A stretch of 64,000 nucleotides of DNA from Dyella sp. AtDHG13 (lineage in GTDB: Bacteria > Pseudomonadota > Gammaproteobacteria > Xanthomonadales > Rhodanobacteraceae), in contig NZ_QICJ01000002.1 of assembly GCF_003201105.1 (NCBI RefSeq), forward strand, positions 310,001 through 374,000, given 5' to 3'. Positions 44,948 to 53,980 of this stretch are shown here, piece after piece; positions within the stretch are counted from its first letter, which is position 1, and each line of letters begins with the position of its first letter. The notes under the pieces were generated by a model, which saw only the letters and a list, made by a program, of their open reading frames with translations, searched no databases and was not told where the DNA came from. Position numbers and translations under genes: made by a program.

Positions 44948-45358
44948 CTAACCCATGATGGCATCGAGCTTCCCCAGCGCGGGGGAAACGAAATAGCCGC
45001 CTTGCAGAACCTGTCGCAAGGCGTCGATCAGTTCTTCGCCCGCGGAGGCTTTCAGCACGTAGCCCTTGCCAAGGGAAAGCGCACGGCGCGCCAGCACCGG
45101 ATCGTCATGCACGGTGACGAAGACCACGGGAGTGTCAGGCCGGTCCTTCAGGAACTCTCGCACGGCCTGCATGCCGTCCATCCCCGGCATGCCGATATCC
45201 GTCACCACGGCATCCGGCTGCCAGCGGCGGACGGCTTTCACCAGTGCGTGGCCATGCGCCACGACGGCGAGCACATCGAATTCCTCACCAAGCAACGCCT
45301 GCAGCTGGTCGGCGATAGGCGTGTGATCTTCGGCCAATACGAGGGTGGCCCGTTTCAC
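44948..45358 (-). CDS. single-domain response regulator (receiver only)
   Basis: 136 residues. The receiver has the acidic pair in LVLAEDHTPIADQ, the phospho-acceptor Asp in AVVTDIGMPGMDG, Thr in FVTVHD and Lys in YVLKASAGEE. It ends just after GGYFVSPALG, exactly where the neighbouring NarL-type regulator continues into its linker and helix-turn-helix. It is therefore either a truncated paralogue or a stand-alone CheY-like output. A CTACGTAAAAATAC site lies upstream (45443-45456). Confidence 0.85.
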   Translation of the reverse strand: MKRATLVLAEDHTPIADQLQALLGEEFDVLAVVAHGHALVKAVRRWQPDAVVTDIGMPGMDGMQAVREFLKDRPDTPVVFVTVHDDPVLARRALSLGKGYVLKASAGEELIDALRQVLQGGYFVSPALGKLDAIMG

Positions 45359-45493
45359 GTCGGTTTCCGTTCATGGATGCGCATCGGTGGCAGCATCTGC
45401 CAACCGCCAGCGTTCCGCCACAGAAAGAGCCCCCAAACCCCGCTACGTAAAAATACCAACGATGGTGCCGCAGCGGGCCTGCAACCGCCTTCT

Positions 45494-46144
45494 TCAGAAC
45501 AGCAGGCCAAGATCCTCCGCGCGGCGCACCAGTTCGAGCGTGGAATGCACGCCAAGCACCTGCATCATGGTGTACTTGTGGGCTTCCACGGTGCGTACCG
45601 ACAACCCCAGCTGCAGCGCGATCTGCTTCGAGCGCAGGCCCGCGCCCACCAGGCGAAGCACCTGCAGCTGCTTGGCCGTCAGGTTGCGCATGTCCGTCAT
45701 CTGCCCGCTGATGTAGCGCGCACCAAGCGCGGGCGTCACGTAGGTTCCGCCGGACATGACCTGCTGGGTGGCGTTGCGGAGGTCCTCGCCCGCCGAATTC
45801 TTCAGGATGTAGCCACGGGCGCCGGCGCGCAGCGCCGCGACGGCCAGCGCGGGCTCCATGTGCATGGTCAGGAACACGAAGCGCGTCTCGATGCCGGACT
45901 GGCGCAATCGCTTGAGCGCATCCAGGCCATTGCAGCGCGGCATGTTGATGTCCGCAACGACGATGTCCGGCTGCAGGCGTTGCACCGCTTCGATCAGCGC
46001 CTCGCCGTCCGAAACGATCTCGAGCAGCTCGAAATCCTCATCGAGAATGTGCTGCACCCCCTCGGCCACCATGCGGTGGTCGTCGGCGATGACAAGCCCG
46101 GGCTTCAGACTGGCTCGTGGATTCCTAACGGTATTTGTATGCAT
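45494..46144 (-). CDS. NarL/FixJ-family response regulator
   Basis: 216 residues. Receiver (VIADDHRMVAEG, Asp in IVVADINMPRCNG, Lys in YILKNSAGED) and LuxR-type helix-turn-helix (NLTAKQLQVLRLVGAGLRSK, then IALQLGLSVRTVEAH). It overlaps the end of the histidine kinase gene by 40 bases, so the two are translationally coupled and form a cognate pair. Confidence 0.92.
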   Translation of the reverse strand: MHTNTVRNPRASLKPGLVIADDHRMVAEGVQHILDEDFELLEIVSDGEALIEAVQRLQPDIVVADINMPRCNGLDALKRLRQSGIETRFVFLTMHMEPALAVAALRAGARGYILKNSAGEDLRNATQQVMSGGTYVTPALGARYISGQMTDMRNLTAKQLQVLRLVGAGLRSKQIALQLGLSVRTVEAHKYTMMQVLGVHSTLELVRRAEDLGLLF

Positions 46145-47682
46145 AGTTCAGTCCCTTTTCCAAGAGTTGATTGCAGTCGGTAGCTTCCGCCAAGCAACTT
46201 CGTGCGCTCGTCGATGCTCATCAGGCCGAGCCCTCGACGTCCCTCTCCCTCCGTGACAAATCCATTGCCGTTATCTGCGATGGTGAGGTTCACCCGGTGG
46301 TCGTCAATCTGCAGCGCCACCTCGATGCGCTGCGCCTGTGCATGACGCAAGGCATTGCCCAGCGCCTCCTGGGTTACGCGGTACAGGCAAAGCGCCACGT
46401 CCTCGGGCAGCTCTTTTGCGTGGGGCGATACCCGCAGCTCGATGACCGGCCCGCTCCGATGGCGAAGGTTCTGGCACAGGCCGGCAAGCGCAGCGGTAAG
46501 ACCGGTCTGCGCAAGCATGCTGGGATGCAGATCATGGGAAAGATGCCGGACATCTTCCGAGAGTGCGATCAGTTCACTCTGAAGCTGGCTAACGTCCTGC
46601 TTATTGCTGTCGCCCACCTTGCGTCGCAAGGCGCTCAGGCGAATGGAGGCAACTGCCAGCCGCTGATTGATATCGTCGTGTAGGTCACGTGCAATGCGCG
46701 CGCGCTCCTGCTCCTGCGCAACGATCAACCTGCCTGCCAGCTCGCGCACCTCGGTGCTGCTGACCACCAGTGCGCGCTGCGTCGCCTTTCGCTGCTCCAC
46801 CAGCGCCACCAGATACAGCGAGGCCACGGCCACGCCGAGCATCCACAACTGCACGCTGATGGTGGTCAGCCCAGAATCTTCCTGGACGAACGGACCTACG
46901 TGGTCCAGGCTCAGCTGGATGGCGATCAACCCCACCGCCAGATTGACCACACATGTGCCCACCGCCTGCGCCCGCATGGCGGCGAAAATCGCCAGCGGCA
47001 CGGGAGCCAGCAACATCAGCGGCCGGGTCATGGGGAACGAGCCGAGCTCTCGCCATCCAAACCACAGGATCACCAGGGCAGCGCCGGCGATCAGCAGCAC
47101 ATGCCAACTCGGCATGGCATCGCGCCGCGTGGACGAGCCGGAACTGACCAGACTGAGGATGGCGGGCGTGAGCAGCACATAGCCCAACGAACCGGCCAAT
47201 GCCACATGCCACCATTCCCGGGACAACCAGCCGGGAAGCTCCACCGCATGGGACAACCACGAGACCAGACAGCCGGTCGCCAGCGGCAGTGCCACGACAG
47301 CTACGGCCAAGAAGACCAGCAATTGGAAGAAATTGTCCGCCGGCTGATCCTTGCGCAGGCGACTGAGCAGCCATGCGGCGACAGTAATGAGCCCGAGCAT
47401 GACAAGGCTCACCGCGAAAATACCCTTGCCCGGGAATTCCATCAGCATCGCCATCAGCATCATGCCGCCCAGCCAGCCGATGTTGTACGCCGGCCAATAG
47501 CGATAATCCGTACACAGCAGCAGCGCAAGCAGCATGGGCCCTGACAGCCCGATAATCGGGGAATCGTGTATGCGATCCCACAGTCCCAACGACACCCACT
47601 GCGCCACCAGCGCGGCAAGGCCAACGCCCACGCCACGCACCAGGTAGTTGGGTAACGCACCCCAGGGTGCCCTACCGCTCAT
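46105..47682 (-). CDS. MASE1-type membrane sensor histidine kinase (NarL partner)
   Basis: About 525 residues from MSGRAPWGALPNYL (ATGs at 47706 and 47796 are alternatives). The N-terminal 290 residues contain about eight to nine transmembrane helices like MASE1 sensor domains (GLSGPMLLALLLC; YWPAYNIGWLGGMM). Then come a HisKA_3 dimerisation helix with His in RIARDLHDDINQRLAVASIR and an HATPase domain (TQEALGNALRHAQA; IADNGNGF; RRGLGLMSIDER). It probably senses a membrane or small-molecule cue and phosphorylates the overlapping NarL regulator. Confidence 0.88.
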   Translation of the reverse strand: MSGRAPWGALPNYLVRGVGVGLAALVAQWVSLGLWDRIHDSPIIGLSGPMLLALLLCTDYRYWPAYNIGWLGGMMLMAMLMEFPGKGIFAVSLVMLGLITVAAWLLSRLRKDQPADNFFQLLVFLAVAVVALPLATGCLVSWLSHAVELPGWLSREWWHVALAGSLGYVLLTPAILSLVSSGSSTRRDAMPSWHVLLIAGAALVILWFGWRELGSFPMTRPLMLLAPVPLAIFAAMRAQAVGTCVVNLAVGLIAIQLSLDHVGPFVQEDSGLTTISVQLWMLGVAVASLYLVALVEQRKATQRALVVSSTEVRELAGRLIVAQEQERARIARDLHDDINQRLAVASIRLSALRRKVGDSNKQDVSQLQSELIALSEDVRHLSHDLHPSMLAQTGLTAALAGLCQNLRHRSGPVIELRVSPHAKELPEDVALCLYRVTQEALGNALRHAQAQRIEVALQIDDHRVNLTIADNGNGFVTEGEGRRGLGLMSIDERTKLLGGSYRLQSTLGKGTELCIQIPLGIHEPV

Positions 47683-48176
47683 GACCCCTCTGCTCCGTGC
47701 ATCCATTCGCCCCGCCGCTGAAAAACAGCCGCCGCCCCAGAGTAGACATCGCCGGACAACCGAAGCCAACACACATTTGTCCATAGGGGCCGTCATCGCT
47801 TCGTGATGATTTACGTACTTCTACGCGGCGCCTGAAGGACACCCTGGACGTTCATCCCAAGATCATTCTCACACGCCCTGATTCCGGTCAGCGATGCGCC
47901 CTGCGAAGGCAGCGCGCCGGCTTCACGTGAATGGGCCGGGCCGCCGCATGTTTGCGTACTGAGCAGTAAATTTACCGGCCGCGTTTGAGTGAAAGTTCGC
48001 TTACCAAGCGGGCAGCGACAGGAGAAGCTGAGTCGAATAGATCAGCGGCCTGAGCAAACCCGACCGATCATGCGACCGAAACACGCTCGATCCCCGCTGG
48101 GCAGCACCTGCCCACACCCTTCGCCTTGCCTTCCGGCGCGCGCGCTCCCGCGCCGGAACCCACCCGTCACGCCCGC
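47683..48176. promoter_or_regulatory. divergent control region, histidine kinase / response regulator
   Basis: 494 bases without a supported gene. A palindrome GTAAATTTAC (47966-47975) is followed 18 bases later by AGTTCGCT (47994-48001). The same pair with 19 bases between its parts precedes the outer-membrane protein gene at 53981. TTTACGTAC near 47812 may belong to the kinase promoter. The arrangement suggests a shared regulator. Confidence 0.5.
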
Positions 48177-48872
48177 ATGAAAGCGAACGCACGGCCCACC
48201 GCCAAAAGCATCCGCAGGCTGCGCGTGCTACTGGCCGATGAGCACCGCTGCGTCGCCGAAGGGCTCGCCGGCCTGCTCGCCAAGCGCACCCATTCCGTGC
48301 TGATCGTGCACAACGGCGAGGCGCTGATCGAAGCCGTGCTGGCGGGCGAGGTCGATCTCGTCATCACCGACATCGCCATGCCGCCCTTCAGCGCCCTGCA
48401 GGCCCTGCGGCGCCTGCGGCAGCAAGGCAGCGACATTCCCGTCGTGGTGCTCTCCACCCATGGCGAACCGCTGATCGTGCGCGAAGCCATGCAGGCAGGC
48501 GCGAACGGTTATGTGCTCAAGCAGTCTCCCAGCAGTGAGCTGTTCACCGCGATGGCCGAGGTCAGCACCGGCAATCAGTTCATCAGCCCCCAATTGATGG
48601 CGTCGCTGCTCGATGCACCCGAGTCCCTGCACCGCCTCACCAAGCGCCAGCGGGAAGTCATCGAGTCGATGGCCAAGGGCAAGCGGACCAGCGAAATCGC
48701 CGCTGACCTGGGCATTTCCGTGCGCACGGTGGAAAGCCACCGCCAATCGCTGCTGGACCTGCTTGGCGTGCACAGCGGCGTCGCCCTCATTCGGGAGGCG
48801 GAGCGACTGGGGCTCATCCCGGTAGGTCCGTATGACATGCACCTGACCCGGGAGGACAAGCCGCTTCCCTAG
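48177..48872 (+). CDS. LuxR-type response regulator
   Basis: 231 residues from MKANARPTAKSIRRLRVLLA. Receiver with VLLADEHRCVAEGL, phospho-acceptor Asp in LVITDIAMPPFS, Thr/Ser in VLSTHGEP and Lys in YVLKQSPSSEL; helix-turn-helix LTKRQREVIESMAKGKRTSE then IAADLGISVRTVESH. It is a paralogue of the regulator at 45494 and divergent from the kinase. It ends in TAG, a normal stop. The DUF4136 lipoprotein gene follows by 63 bases. Confidence 0.9.
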   Translation: MKANARPTAKSIRRLRVLLADEHRCVAEGLAGLLAKRTHSVLIVHNGEALIEAVLAGEVDLVITDIAMPPFSALQALRRLRQQGSDIPVVVLSTHGEPLIVREAMQAGANGYVLKQSPSSELFTAMAEVSTGNQFISPQLMASLLDAPESLHRLTKRQREVIESMAKGKRTSEIAADLGISVRTVESHRQSLLDLLGVHSGVALIREAERLGLIPVGPYDMHLTREDKPLP

Positions 48873-48935
48873 ACACCGCCGCCACAACGTACCCCGCAGC
48901 CCCTTTTCGACACGCATCCCAAAGAGATATTTCAG

Positions 48936-49514
48936 ATGAATGTTTTCCGATATGCAGCCCCTCTCGGCGCCGTCCTGCTGGCGGCCTGCTCGACCTTCAG
49001 CGTCAGCAATCAATGGAAGGATCCCTCCTGGCAGGGGCCGCCCGCCAGCAACGTACTGGTGCTGGGCATCACCAAGAGCGACACCTATCGCCACGTCTTC
49101 GAGGACACCTTTGCGCAGCAGCTTCAGGCCGCCGGAGTGCAGGCGGAACAGAGCTATTCCCAGATTCCGCCCGGCGCCACGTCGGAAAAGCTGGGCGATG
49201 TAGTCAAGGCCACGGGCGCGCAGGTCATCCTCACCACGCGCGTACAGCGTGTTGAGCAGAAGCTCAATGTCACGCCGAGCGGCCCGGGCTGGGGCGGCTT
49301 CTATGGCTGGTATGGCGGCGCGTGGGCCTCGACGCCGGACGTGACCCAGTATGACGCGGTCACCCTCGAAACCACCGCGTGGGATGCCAGCTCGCAGAAG
49401 GTCATCTGGTCCGTGACCACCGAGGGCGTGGGAACCAGCAACATTCCCCAGGCCACGCAGGACCTGGCGAAAACCATCATTCCGAAGCTGAAGGCGGACG
49501 GCATCATCCGTTGA
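48936..49514 (+). CDS. DUF4136 lipoprotein
   Basis: 192 residues. Signal peptide with lipobox LAAC (Cys at about 19), then the DUF4136-like domain (NVLVLGITKSDTYRHVFEDT; GAQVILTTRVQRVEQKL; GFYGWYGGAWAS). Probably an outer-membrane-anchored periplasmic protein of unknown function, often found in stress regulons. Ends before a terminator hairpin. Confidence 0.8.
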   Translation: MNVFRYAAPLGAVLLAACSTFSVSNQWKDPSWQGPPASNVLVLGITKSDTYRHVFEDTFAQQLQAAGVQAEQSYSQIPPGATSEKLGDVVKATGAQVILTTRVQRVEQKLNVTPSGPGWGGFYGWYGGAWASTPDVTQYDAVTLETTAWDASSQKVIWSVTTEGVGTSNIPQATQDLAKTIIPKLKADGIIR

Positions 49515-49523
49515 CCCATTCAA

Positions 49524-49549
49524 GGCTGCAGTCTGCTGCAGCCCTTTTT
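49524..49549 (+). terminator. intrinsic terminator after the DUF4136 gene
   Basis: Stem GGCTGCA/TGCAGCC with a 6-base loop, followed by CTTTTTC. Confidence 0.7.
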
Positions 49550-49572
49550 CACGCTCCTCGAGGAACATCACC

Positions 49573-50031
49573 ATGACCATTCATCGCATGCGGAACATCG
49601 GCATCGCGCTCTTCTGCCTGGCCGGCGCGGCCCAGGCACAACAGCTCCCGGTCGCCTACCCCGCCAACGGACAAAGCCAAGAACAGCAGCAGGCGGACAA
49701 GAGCGCGTGCATGTCGTGGGCGCAGTCCAATGCGCCGGTGCAGGCGGGCCCAGCCCCGCAGACCGGACCCGCCGTCGGCGGCGGCCAGCGCGTGGGAGGC
49801 GCCATGCGCGGCGCAGCCGCGGGTGCCGTGGTCGGTGGCGTTGCCAACAACGACGCGGGCCATGGCGCGGCGGTCGGGGCAGCCGCGGGCGTGGTAGCCG
49901 GCGGCATGCGTGCGCGCGAGCAGCGACGCGAACAGAACGCTGCTGCCGCAGCAACACAGAACCAGAATGCCGCCAATCAGGCGCAGGCCTATGGGGCATG
50001 CATGAAGGGCAAGGGATATACCGTCAACTGA
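49573..50031 (+). CDS. glycine-zipper secreted protein
   Basis: 152 residues. Signal peptide (IGIALFCLAGAAQA, cleavage before QQLP), a Gln-rich linker and two glycine-zipper segments (GAMRGAAAGAVVGGVANN; GAAVGAAAGVVAGGMRA) of the YMGG/OmpA-like zipper type. It ends with a Cys-containing MKGKGYTVN; a Cys early in the mature chain (SACMSWA) may pair with it. Probably an outer-membrane-associated stress protein. Confidence 0.7.
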   Translation: MTIHRMRNIGIALFCLAGAAQAQQLPVAYPANGQSQEQQQADKSACMSWAQSNAPVQAGPAPQTGPAVGGGQRVGGAMRGAAAGAVVGGVANNDAGHGAAVGAAAGVVAGGMRAREQRREQNAAAAATQNQNAANQAQAYGACMKGKGYTVN

Positions 50032-50074
50032 GGGACGGAGTCGAGGTGGCCGGTGCCTGCCAGTTCCGGCCGCC

Positions 50075-51310
50075 TCATCGCCAGGCGCTACCCACCTGGA
50101 TGTAGTAAGCGTGATCGCCCTGGCTCCAGGCCCAGTCGACGCCCACGTATAACCCCAATGCCCGGGCGATCAGGTAACGGAAACCGACGCCTTCCGCCGT
50201 ATGGGTACTGGCATCGCCGAAATCCGTCGTGTGTCCCCAGGCCCTTCCCCCGCCACCGAACCCGAGCAACGCCCAGCGCGCGGTGAAGTTCCAGCGTAGC
50301 TCCGCCTCGAGCATGGCAACGTTCTGGTCCTGGTAACGCCCGTAGGGAATGCCGCGAAGATCGATCGACGGCTGCTGGTAGAACGGCACACCACCGCGCA
50401 CTGCCCGATAGTCCGCGCGCGTACCCAATACCCAGTCCTGCGCAAGCCGGAAGTAGCCGAAGGCGTGCGCGCGGTAGCTCTGGAATGTGTTGTCGCTTCC
50501 GAAGGCGGGAGCGTACTCGGTCGCTTCGAGCTGCCACAGCCAACCCTTCGATGGCGTGAGGGTGTTGTCCCGTGTGTCGTACTTCAGGCCCAGCCCCACG
50601 CCCGACGCACGCTGCGCGAAGTCTCTGGGCTTGAAGTACTGGTCGTTGCTGGGGATGTTGAGGCGGCTTTCCAGATCCATATAGATCCAGCGCAAGGATA
50701 CGAACATGTCGCTCGCGCCCAGCCGTCGCGATACTTCCTGGAAGGAAAAGACGCCGTCCAGGTTGTACCCGATCTTCCTCGGAGCCAGCAGAAGGCCTTG
50801 CGTGTAGTAGTCCAGGTTTACATACGCCTTGCCCACGGCGCCGACGTAGCGCCAGGTGTCGTCCTTGAAATGGAACGAGCCAGCTGCGCCCAATCCCCAC
50901 GTACCGTTTTCGGTCTTGAATGCGCCCGCGCCATACATGTCCGGGGGAATGCGCCGCCCGCTTTCCTTGGATTCCTCCGACTGCTTCGGCTTGTGAAAGA
51001 ACACGGCCGCCAGGCCCCCGCCGTTCCCCACCGCGGGTTCGGTAATGATGATGGGAACGAGCAAGGCGCCCTTGTGCTTGAGGAGCCAGCTCGACATGTC
51101 CATGGCGCCATCCTTGGGATCGCGAAAGTTGCTCCACCAGGATTTCTTCCCGTCGCCGGACACTTCGGGTGGTGAGTCCGGCGACAAGGGTGCGCTGCCC
51201 TTGCTGGGCTGCGAATCGGTCGATACGTCCTGCGCGTGCAGTTCAGCGGCAGCCGGCAAGATCGTTCCCAGCAGCAGGAACCACGCGCCAGCCACGAGGA
51301 AAGTCCTCAT
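50075..51310 (-). CDS. BamA/TamA-like outer-membrane beta-barrel protein
   Basis: 411 residues. Signal peptide (FLVAGAWFLLLGTILPAAAE), a short plug-like N-terminal region, then about 12 or more amphipathic strands of the D15/surface-antigen barrel (DFAQRASGVGLGLKYDTRDN; ATEYAPAFGSDN; RGIPYGRYQDQNVAMLEAEL), ending in a terminal strand. No POTRA repeats are visible, so it is a compact family member of unknown cargo. A CCTAGGTAAAAGCACTTA promoter box lies upstream. Confidence 0.75.
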   Translation of the reverse strand: MRTFLVAGAWFLLLGTILPAAAELHAQDVSTDSQPSKGSAPLSPDSPPEVSGDGKKSWWSNFRDPKDGAMDMSSWLLKHKGALLVPIIITEPAVGNGGGLAAVFFHKPKQSEESKESGRRIPPDMYGAGAFKTENGTWGLGAAGSFHFKDDTWRYVGAVGKAYVNLDYYTQGLLLAPRKIGYNLDGVFSFQEVSRRLGASDMFVSLRWIYMDLESRLNIPSNDQYFKPRDFAQRASGVGLGLKYDTRDNTLTPSKGWLWQLEATEYAPAFGSDNTFQSYRAHAFGYFRLAQDWVLGTRADYRAVRGGVPFYQQPSIDLRGIPYGRYQDQNVAMLEAELRWNFTARWALLGFGGGGRAWGHTTDFGDASTHTAEGVGFRYLIARALGLYVGVDWAWSQGDHAYYIQVGSAWR

Positions 51311-51477
51311 GACAACTCCATCGTCCGGTCATCGTTGCAATGACAGATGGAGTGACTTTGCCCAACTGCGACCTACCCGGACAGCGCAAGTACTCGGAAC
51401 AATCCTAGGTAAAAGCACTTAAAACTGTGGCGTCCAGCGGGCGCCATAGCCGGATCAACAGATGGACAGAAACGAGG

Positions 51478-52380
51478 TCAGTTGGCCGGCGAAACGTCTA
51501 CCTCTTTCCAGCTGCTGTCCGGATCGAACGACTTCATCGCCTGAGCGGTGCTGGCGCCCGCCTTTCCCAGGTCCTTCTCGAACACCTGGCCGTCATGGCT
51601 CACCATGAAGCTCATCACGCCGGTTTCGCCGTATTGCACCGGCCAGGCGATCAGCGCGAAACCGTTGGTCATGCGCCCGCCCACCAGATAGTTGTAGGCG
51701 CCGCCCGGTGCAGAAGGGCCCTGTGCCGTGAGGATCTTGTAGTGATAGCCGTAGTAGCCCTGCCCAGGCTGGACGGTGGCGAAGCTCGGGCCCAGCGGAC
51801 TCGGCGGCTGATCGCCGCTGGTCGGCCAGTAAAGGCCATCGTGCTTGCCGGGTGAACTGATCAGGCGCTGCGCGTACTGCAGTACCTTGTCGCCATCGCG
51901 GTCTTCCGATGCGTAATCGCGCTGCGCGTCGTAGTAGGCGAGCATGGCCTGCTGTACGGCCAGTTCGTTCTCACCGATACGGCGGGTGCGTATTTCCTCC
52001 TTGGCGCCCGCCATGTCGAAGTGCCAGCCCGCACTGCCCTTGACCAGCGGCAACGGCAGAACCCAGTTGTCGGAACCGACATCGAGATGGGTCTTGCCAT
52101 CCGCGGCGTCGATACGATGGCTCTCGTCGTATCGTTTCAGGAACTGATCGACGTCATCCTGGTGGATGCCCTCGACCGGAATGTAGTCCTTCCAGTCATT
52201 GCCGAGCACCTTGGCCAGCGCGGCCTGATCGTGGTTGCGTACCGCCTGCACGAAGGCGTCGGCCGCAGCTTCCGCGGTCGGATAGCTGGCCTGCTGCGCG
52301 AGCACGACACCGGAAACGAAACTACCCGCGCCAATCAGGAGGCCAAGGGCCAGGCGATGGATCTTGGACATGCGATTCAT
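51478..52380 (-). CDS. DUF2950 family secreted protein
   Basis: 300 residues with a signal peptide (LALGLLIGAGSFVSGVVLAQ). The body has the DUF2950 features: SYPTAEAAADAFVQAVRNHD, YYDAQRDYASEDRDGDKVLQ, the GLYWP motif and GYHYKILTAQGP. Function unknown; it follows the DUF3300 gene by 11 bases, a recurrent pairing in proteobacteria that suggests a joint periplasmic role. Confidence 0.85.
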   Translation of the reverse strand: MNRMSKIHRLALGLLIGAGSFVSGVVLAQQASYPTAEAAADAFVQAVRNHDQAALAKVLGNDWKDYIPVEGIHQDDVDQFLKRYDESHRIDAADGKTHLDVGSDNWVLPLPLVKGSAGWHFDMAGAKEEIRTRRIGENELAVQQAMLAYYDAQRDYASEDRDGDKVLQYAQRLISSPGKHDGLYWPTSGDQPPSPLGPSFATVQPGQGYYGYHYKILTAQGPSAPGGAYNYLVGGRMTNGFALIAWPVQYGETGVMSFMVSHDGQVFEKDLGKAGASTAQAMKSFDPDSSWKEVDVSPAN

Positions 52381-52391
52381 GGTCTGGCTCC

Positions 52392-53753
52392 TCAGCGACG
52401 ATGGAATCCGCCGGCACCCCGGCTGGGAGCAGGCCTGGAAACTTGCCGGCCGGCGCCGGCACCCGCGCCGTGGAAACTCGACATCGAGCGCTGGCTCGCC
52501 TGGCCGCGATCAAACTGCGTACGCGCCGAACCCGGCGACTGCACGCCGCTGAACGCGTTGTTGCGCGGGCCTGCGTTGGAGCGGTTGCCCGCGAAGTTCC
52601 CACGCGTCTCGCCGCCGATATTCCCGCCACGCGCCTGGCCTCCGATATTGCCGCGCTCGGCGCCGCCCGCCCGGTTTCCGGCCGCAGGGCGATTGAGGGC
52701 CGCGCCGGTTTCGCCGGCGGAGCGCCTGGCCGCCATGGACGAGCCGTTGTTGGTGGAGCGGTCGAAACTCTGCAGGGCGCGTTCGCGGTTGGCGTTGGCC
52801 GCGGCATCGTTGCCGCGGAATGCCTGCCGCTGGCTGGCGCCGCCCACGCCCTGGCCATAGCGCTGCCGGCTGGCCTGGTCGCGGTAGGGCGTGCCGCGGC
52901 GATAGTCCGGATTGTGGTTCCAGTTCACATTGCCGTTGCCGCTGATGCGGTTGTTGACGTTGATGTTGTTGTAGCGGTTGACGTTGATGTTGACGTCGTT
53001 GTGGCCCCAGTCGAAGCCGCCCCACAGCGAGTTGGCGATCGCGATGCCGGTGCCGAACGCGAGCCCCGCCGCCAGTCCGCTGGCGACCGGGTACGCATAG
53101 CCCGGCGGCGGCGGCCAGTAGGTCGGCGGATAGGAGGGATAGGCCCAGGTGCCATACACCACGGTCGGGTTGTACGTAGGCACGTACACCACTTGCGGGT
53201 TGGCGGGCTCGATCTGGATGACCGTGGTGCTCGGTGCACTCGCCGGTGCCTGCTGCACCACCACCTTCTGCTGGTCGGTCGACTTCAGGTTGCCCGCCTT
53301 CTGCGCCTGTGCGCGCAAGCGCTGCACCGATGCCATGACGTCGTCCGGCTGCGCGAGGAAGGCGTCACCGACGTTCTGTACCCAGTCGGGTTGCTGCTTC
53401 ATCTGGGCCAGCACCTGTGGAAAAGCCACCAGCGACTGCACGCTTGGATCCCAGGGCTGGTTGGCCACCTGCTTCACCGCGTCGTCGCCCTGCGCCTTGG
53501 GATGGGCGGCCGACCACGCCGCGGCGTCCGCCACGTTGCTCGGGTAGGTACAGGCCATGAGCACCTGGGACAGCAGCGCATCGGGGTACAGCGCCACCGG
53601 GGCCAGCATCTGGTCGAGCTGCTGGTTGTTGTAGATCTTCTGCGTGCTGCCTTGCTGGCCCTGCGCCGCCACTGGGCCGACCAGCAACAACGGCACACAC
53701 AGAAGGCAAACGAGGCAGATCCGCCAGAACTCGCCGTATCTCGCCATCTTCAT
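52392..53753 (-). CDS. DUF3300 family secreted protein
   Basis: 453 residues. Signal peptide (ICLVCLLCVPLLLVGPVAAQ), the DUF3300 domain (LDQMLAPVALYPDALLSQVL; NPQVVYVPTYNPTVVYGTWA) and an Asn/Arg/Gly-rich low-complexity tail with repeated NINVN and RGGNIGG units. Probably an envelope or surface protein. It is the first gene of a two-gene unit with DUF2950. A box at 53837-53854 precedes it. Confidence 0.85.
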   Translation of the reverse strand: MKMARYGEFWRICLVCLLCVPLLLVGPVAAQGQQGSTQKIYNNQQLDQMLAPVALYPDALLSQVLMACTYPSNVADAAAWSAAHPKAQGDDAVKQVANQPWDPSVQSLVAFPQVLAQMKQQPDWVQNVGDAFLAQPDDVMASVQRLRAQAQKAGNLKSTDQQKVVVQQAPASAPSTTVIQIEPANPQVVYVPTYNPTVVYGTWAYPSYPPTYWPPPPGYAYPVASGLAAGLAFGTGIAIANSLWGGFDWGHNDVNINVNRYNNINVNNRISGNGNVNWNHNPDYRRGTPYRDQASRQRYGQGVGGASQRQAFRGNDAAANANRERALQSFDRSTNNGSSMAARRSAGETGAALNRPAAGNRAGGAERGNIGGQARGGNIGGETRGNFAGNRSNAGPRNNAFSGVQSPGSARTQFDRGQASQRSMSSFHGAGAGAGRQVSRPAPSRGAGGFHRR

Positions 53754-53836
53754 AGCGCCGCTCCCATGCAGCTTTCACCGCATATCAGCTTGAAGCCAGC
53801 CATGCGGGATTGACCACTGCATTTATGCGGAAGCGA

Positions 53837-53937
53837 ACCGAGTAAAACTACTTAGATGGAGCGCTCCATGAAGGGGCGTCGAAGAGAGCACGTAAATTTA
53901 CTAGGCGCTAAATAAGTAAGAGTTCGCTGTGAGTGTC
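53837..53937. promoter_or_regulatory. divergent control region DUF3300 / outer-membrane protein
   Basis: On the DUF3300 side the minus strand reads TAAGTAGTTTTACTCGGT (53837-53854). On the other side the palindrome GTAAATTTAC (53892-53901) is followed by AGTTCGCT (53921-53928). Both resemble sequences before other genes of this cluster, so one response regulator may control them. Confidence 0.45.
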
Positions 53938-53980
53938 AGCGATAGCGAAGGACGATATCGTCAATCCCTGACAGAAAAGG

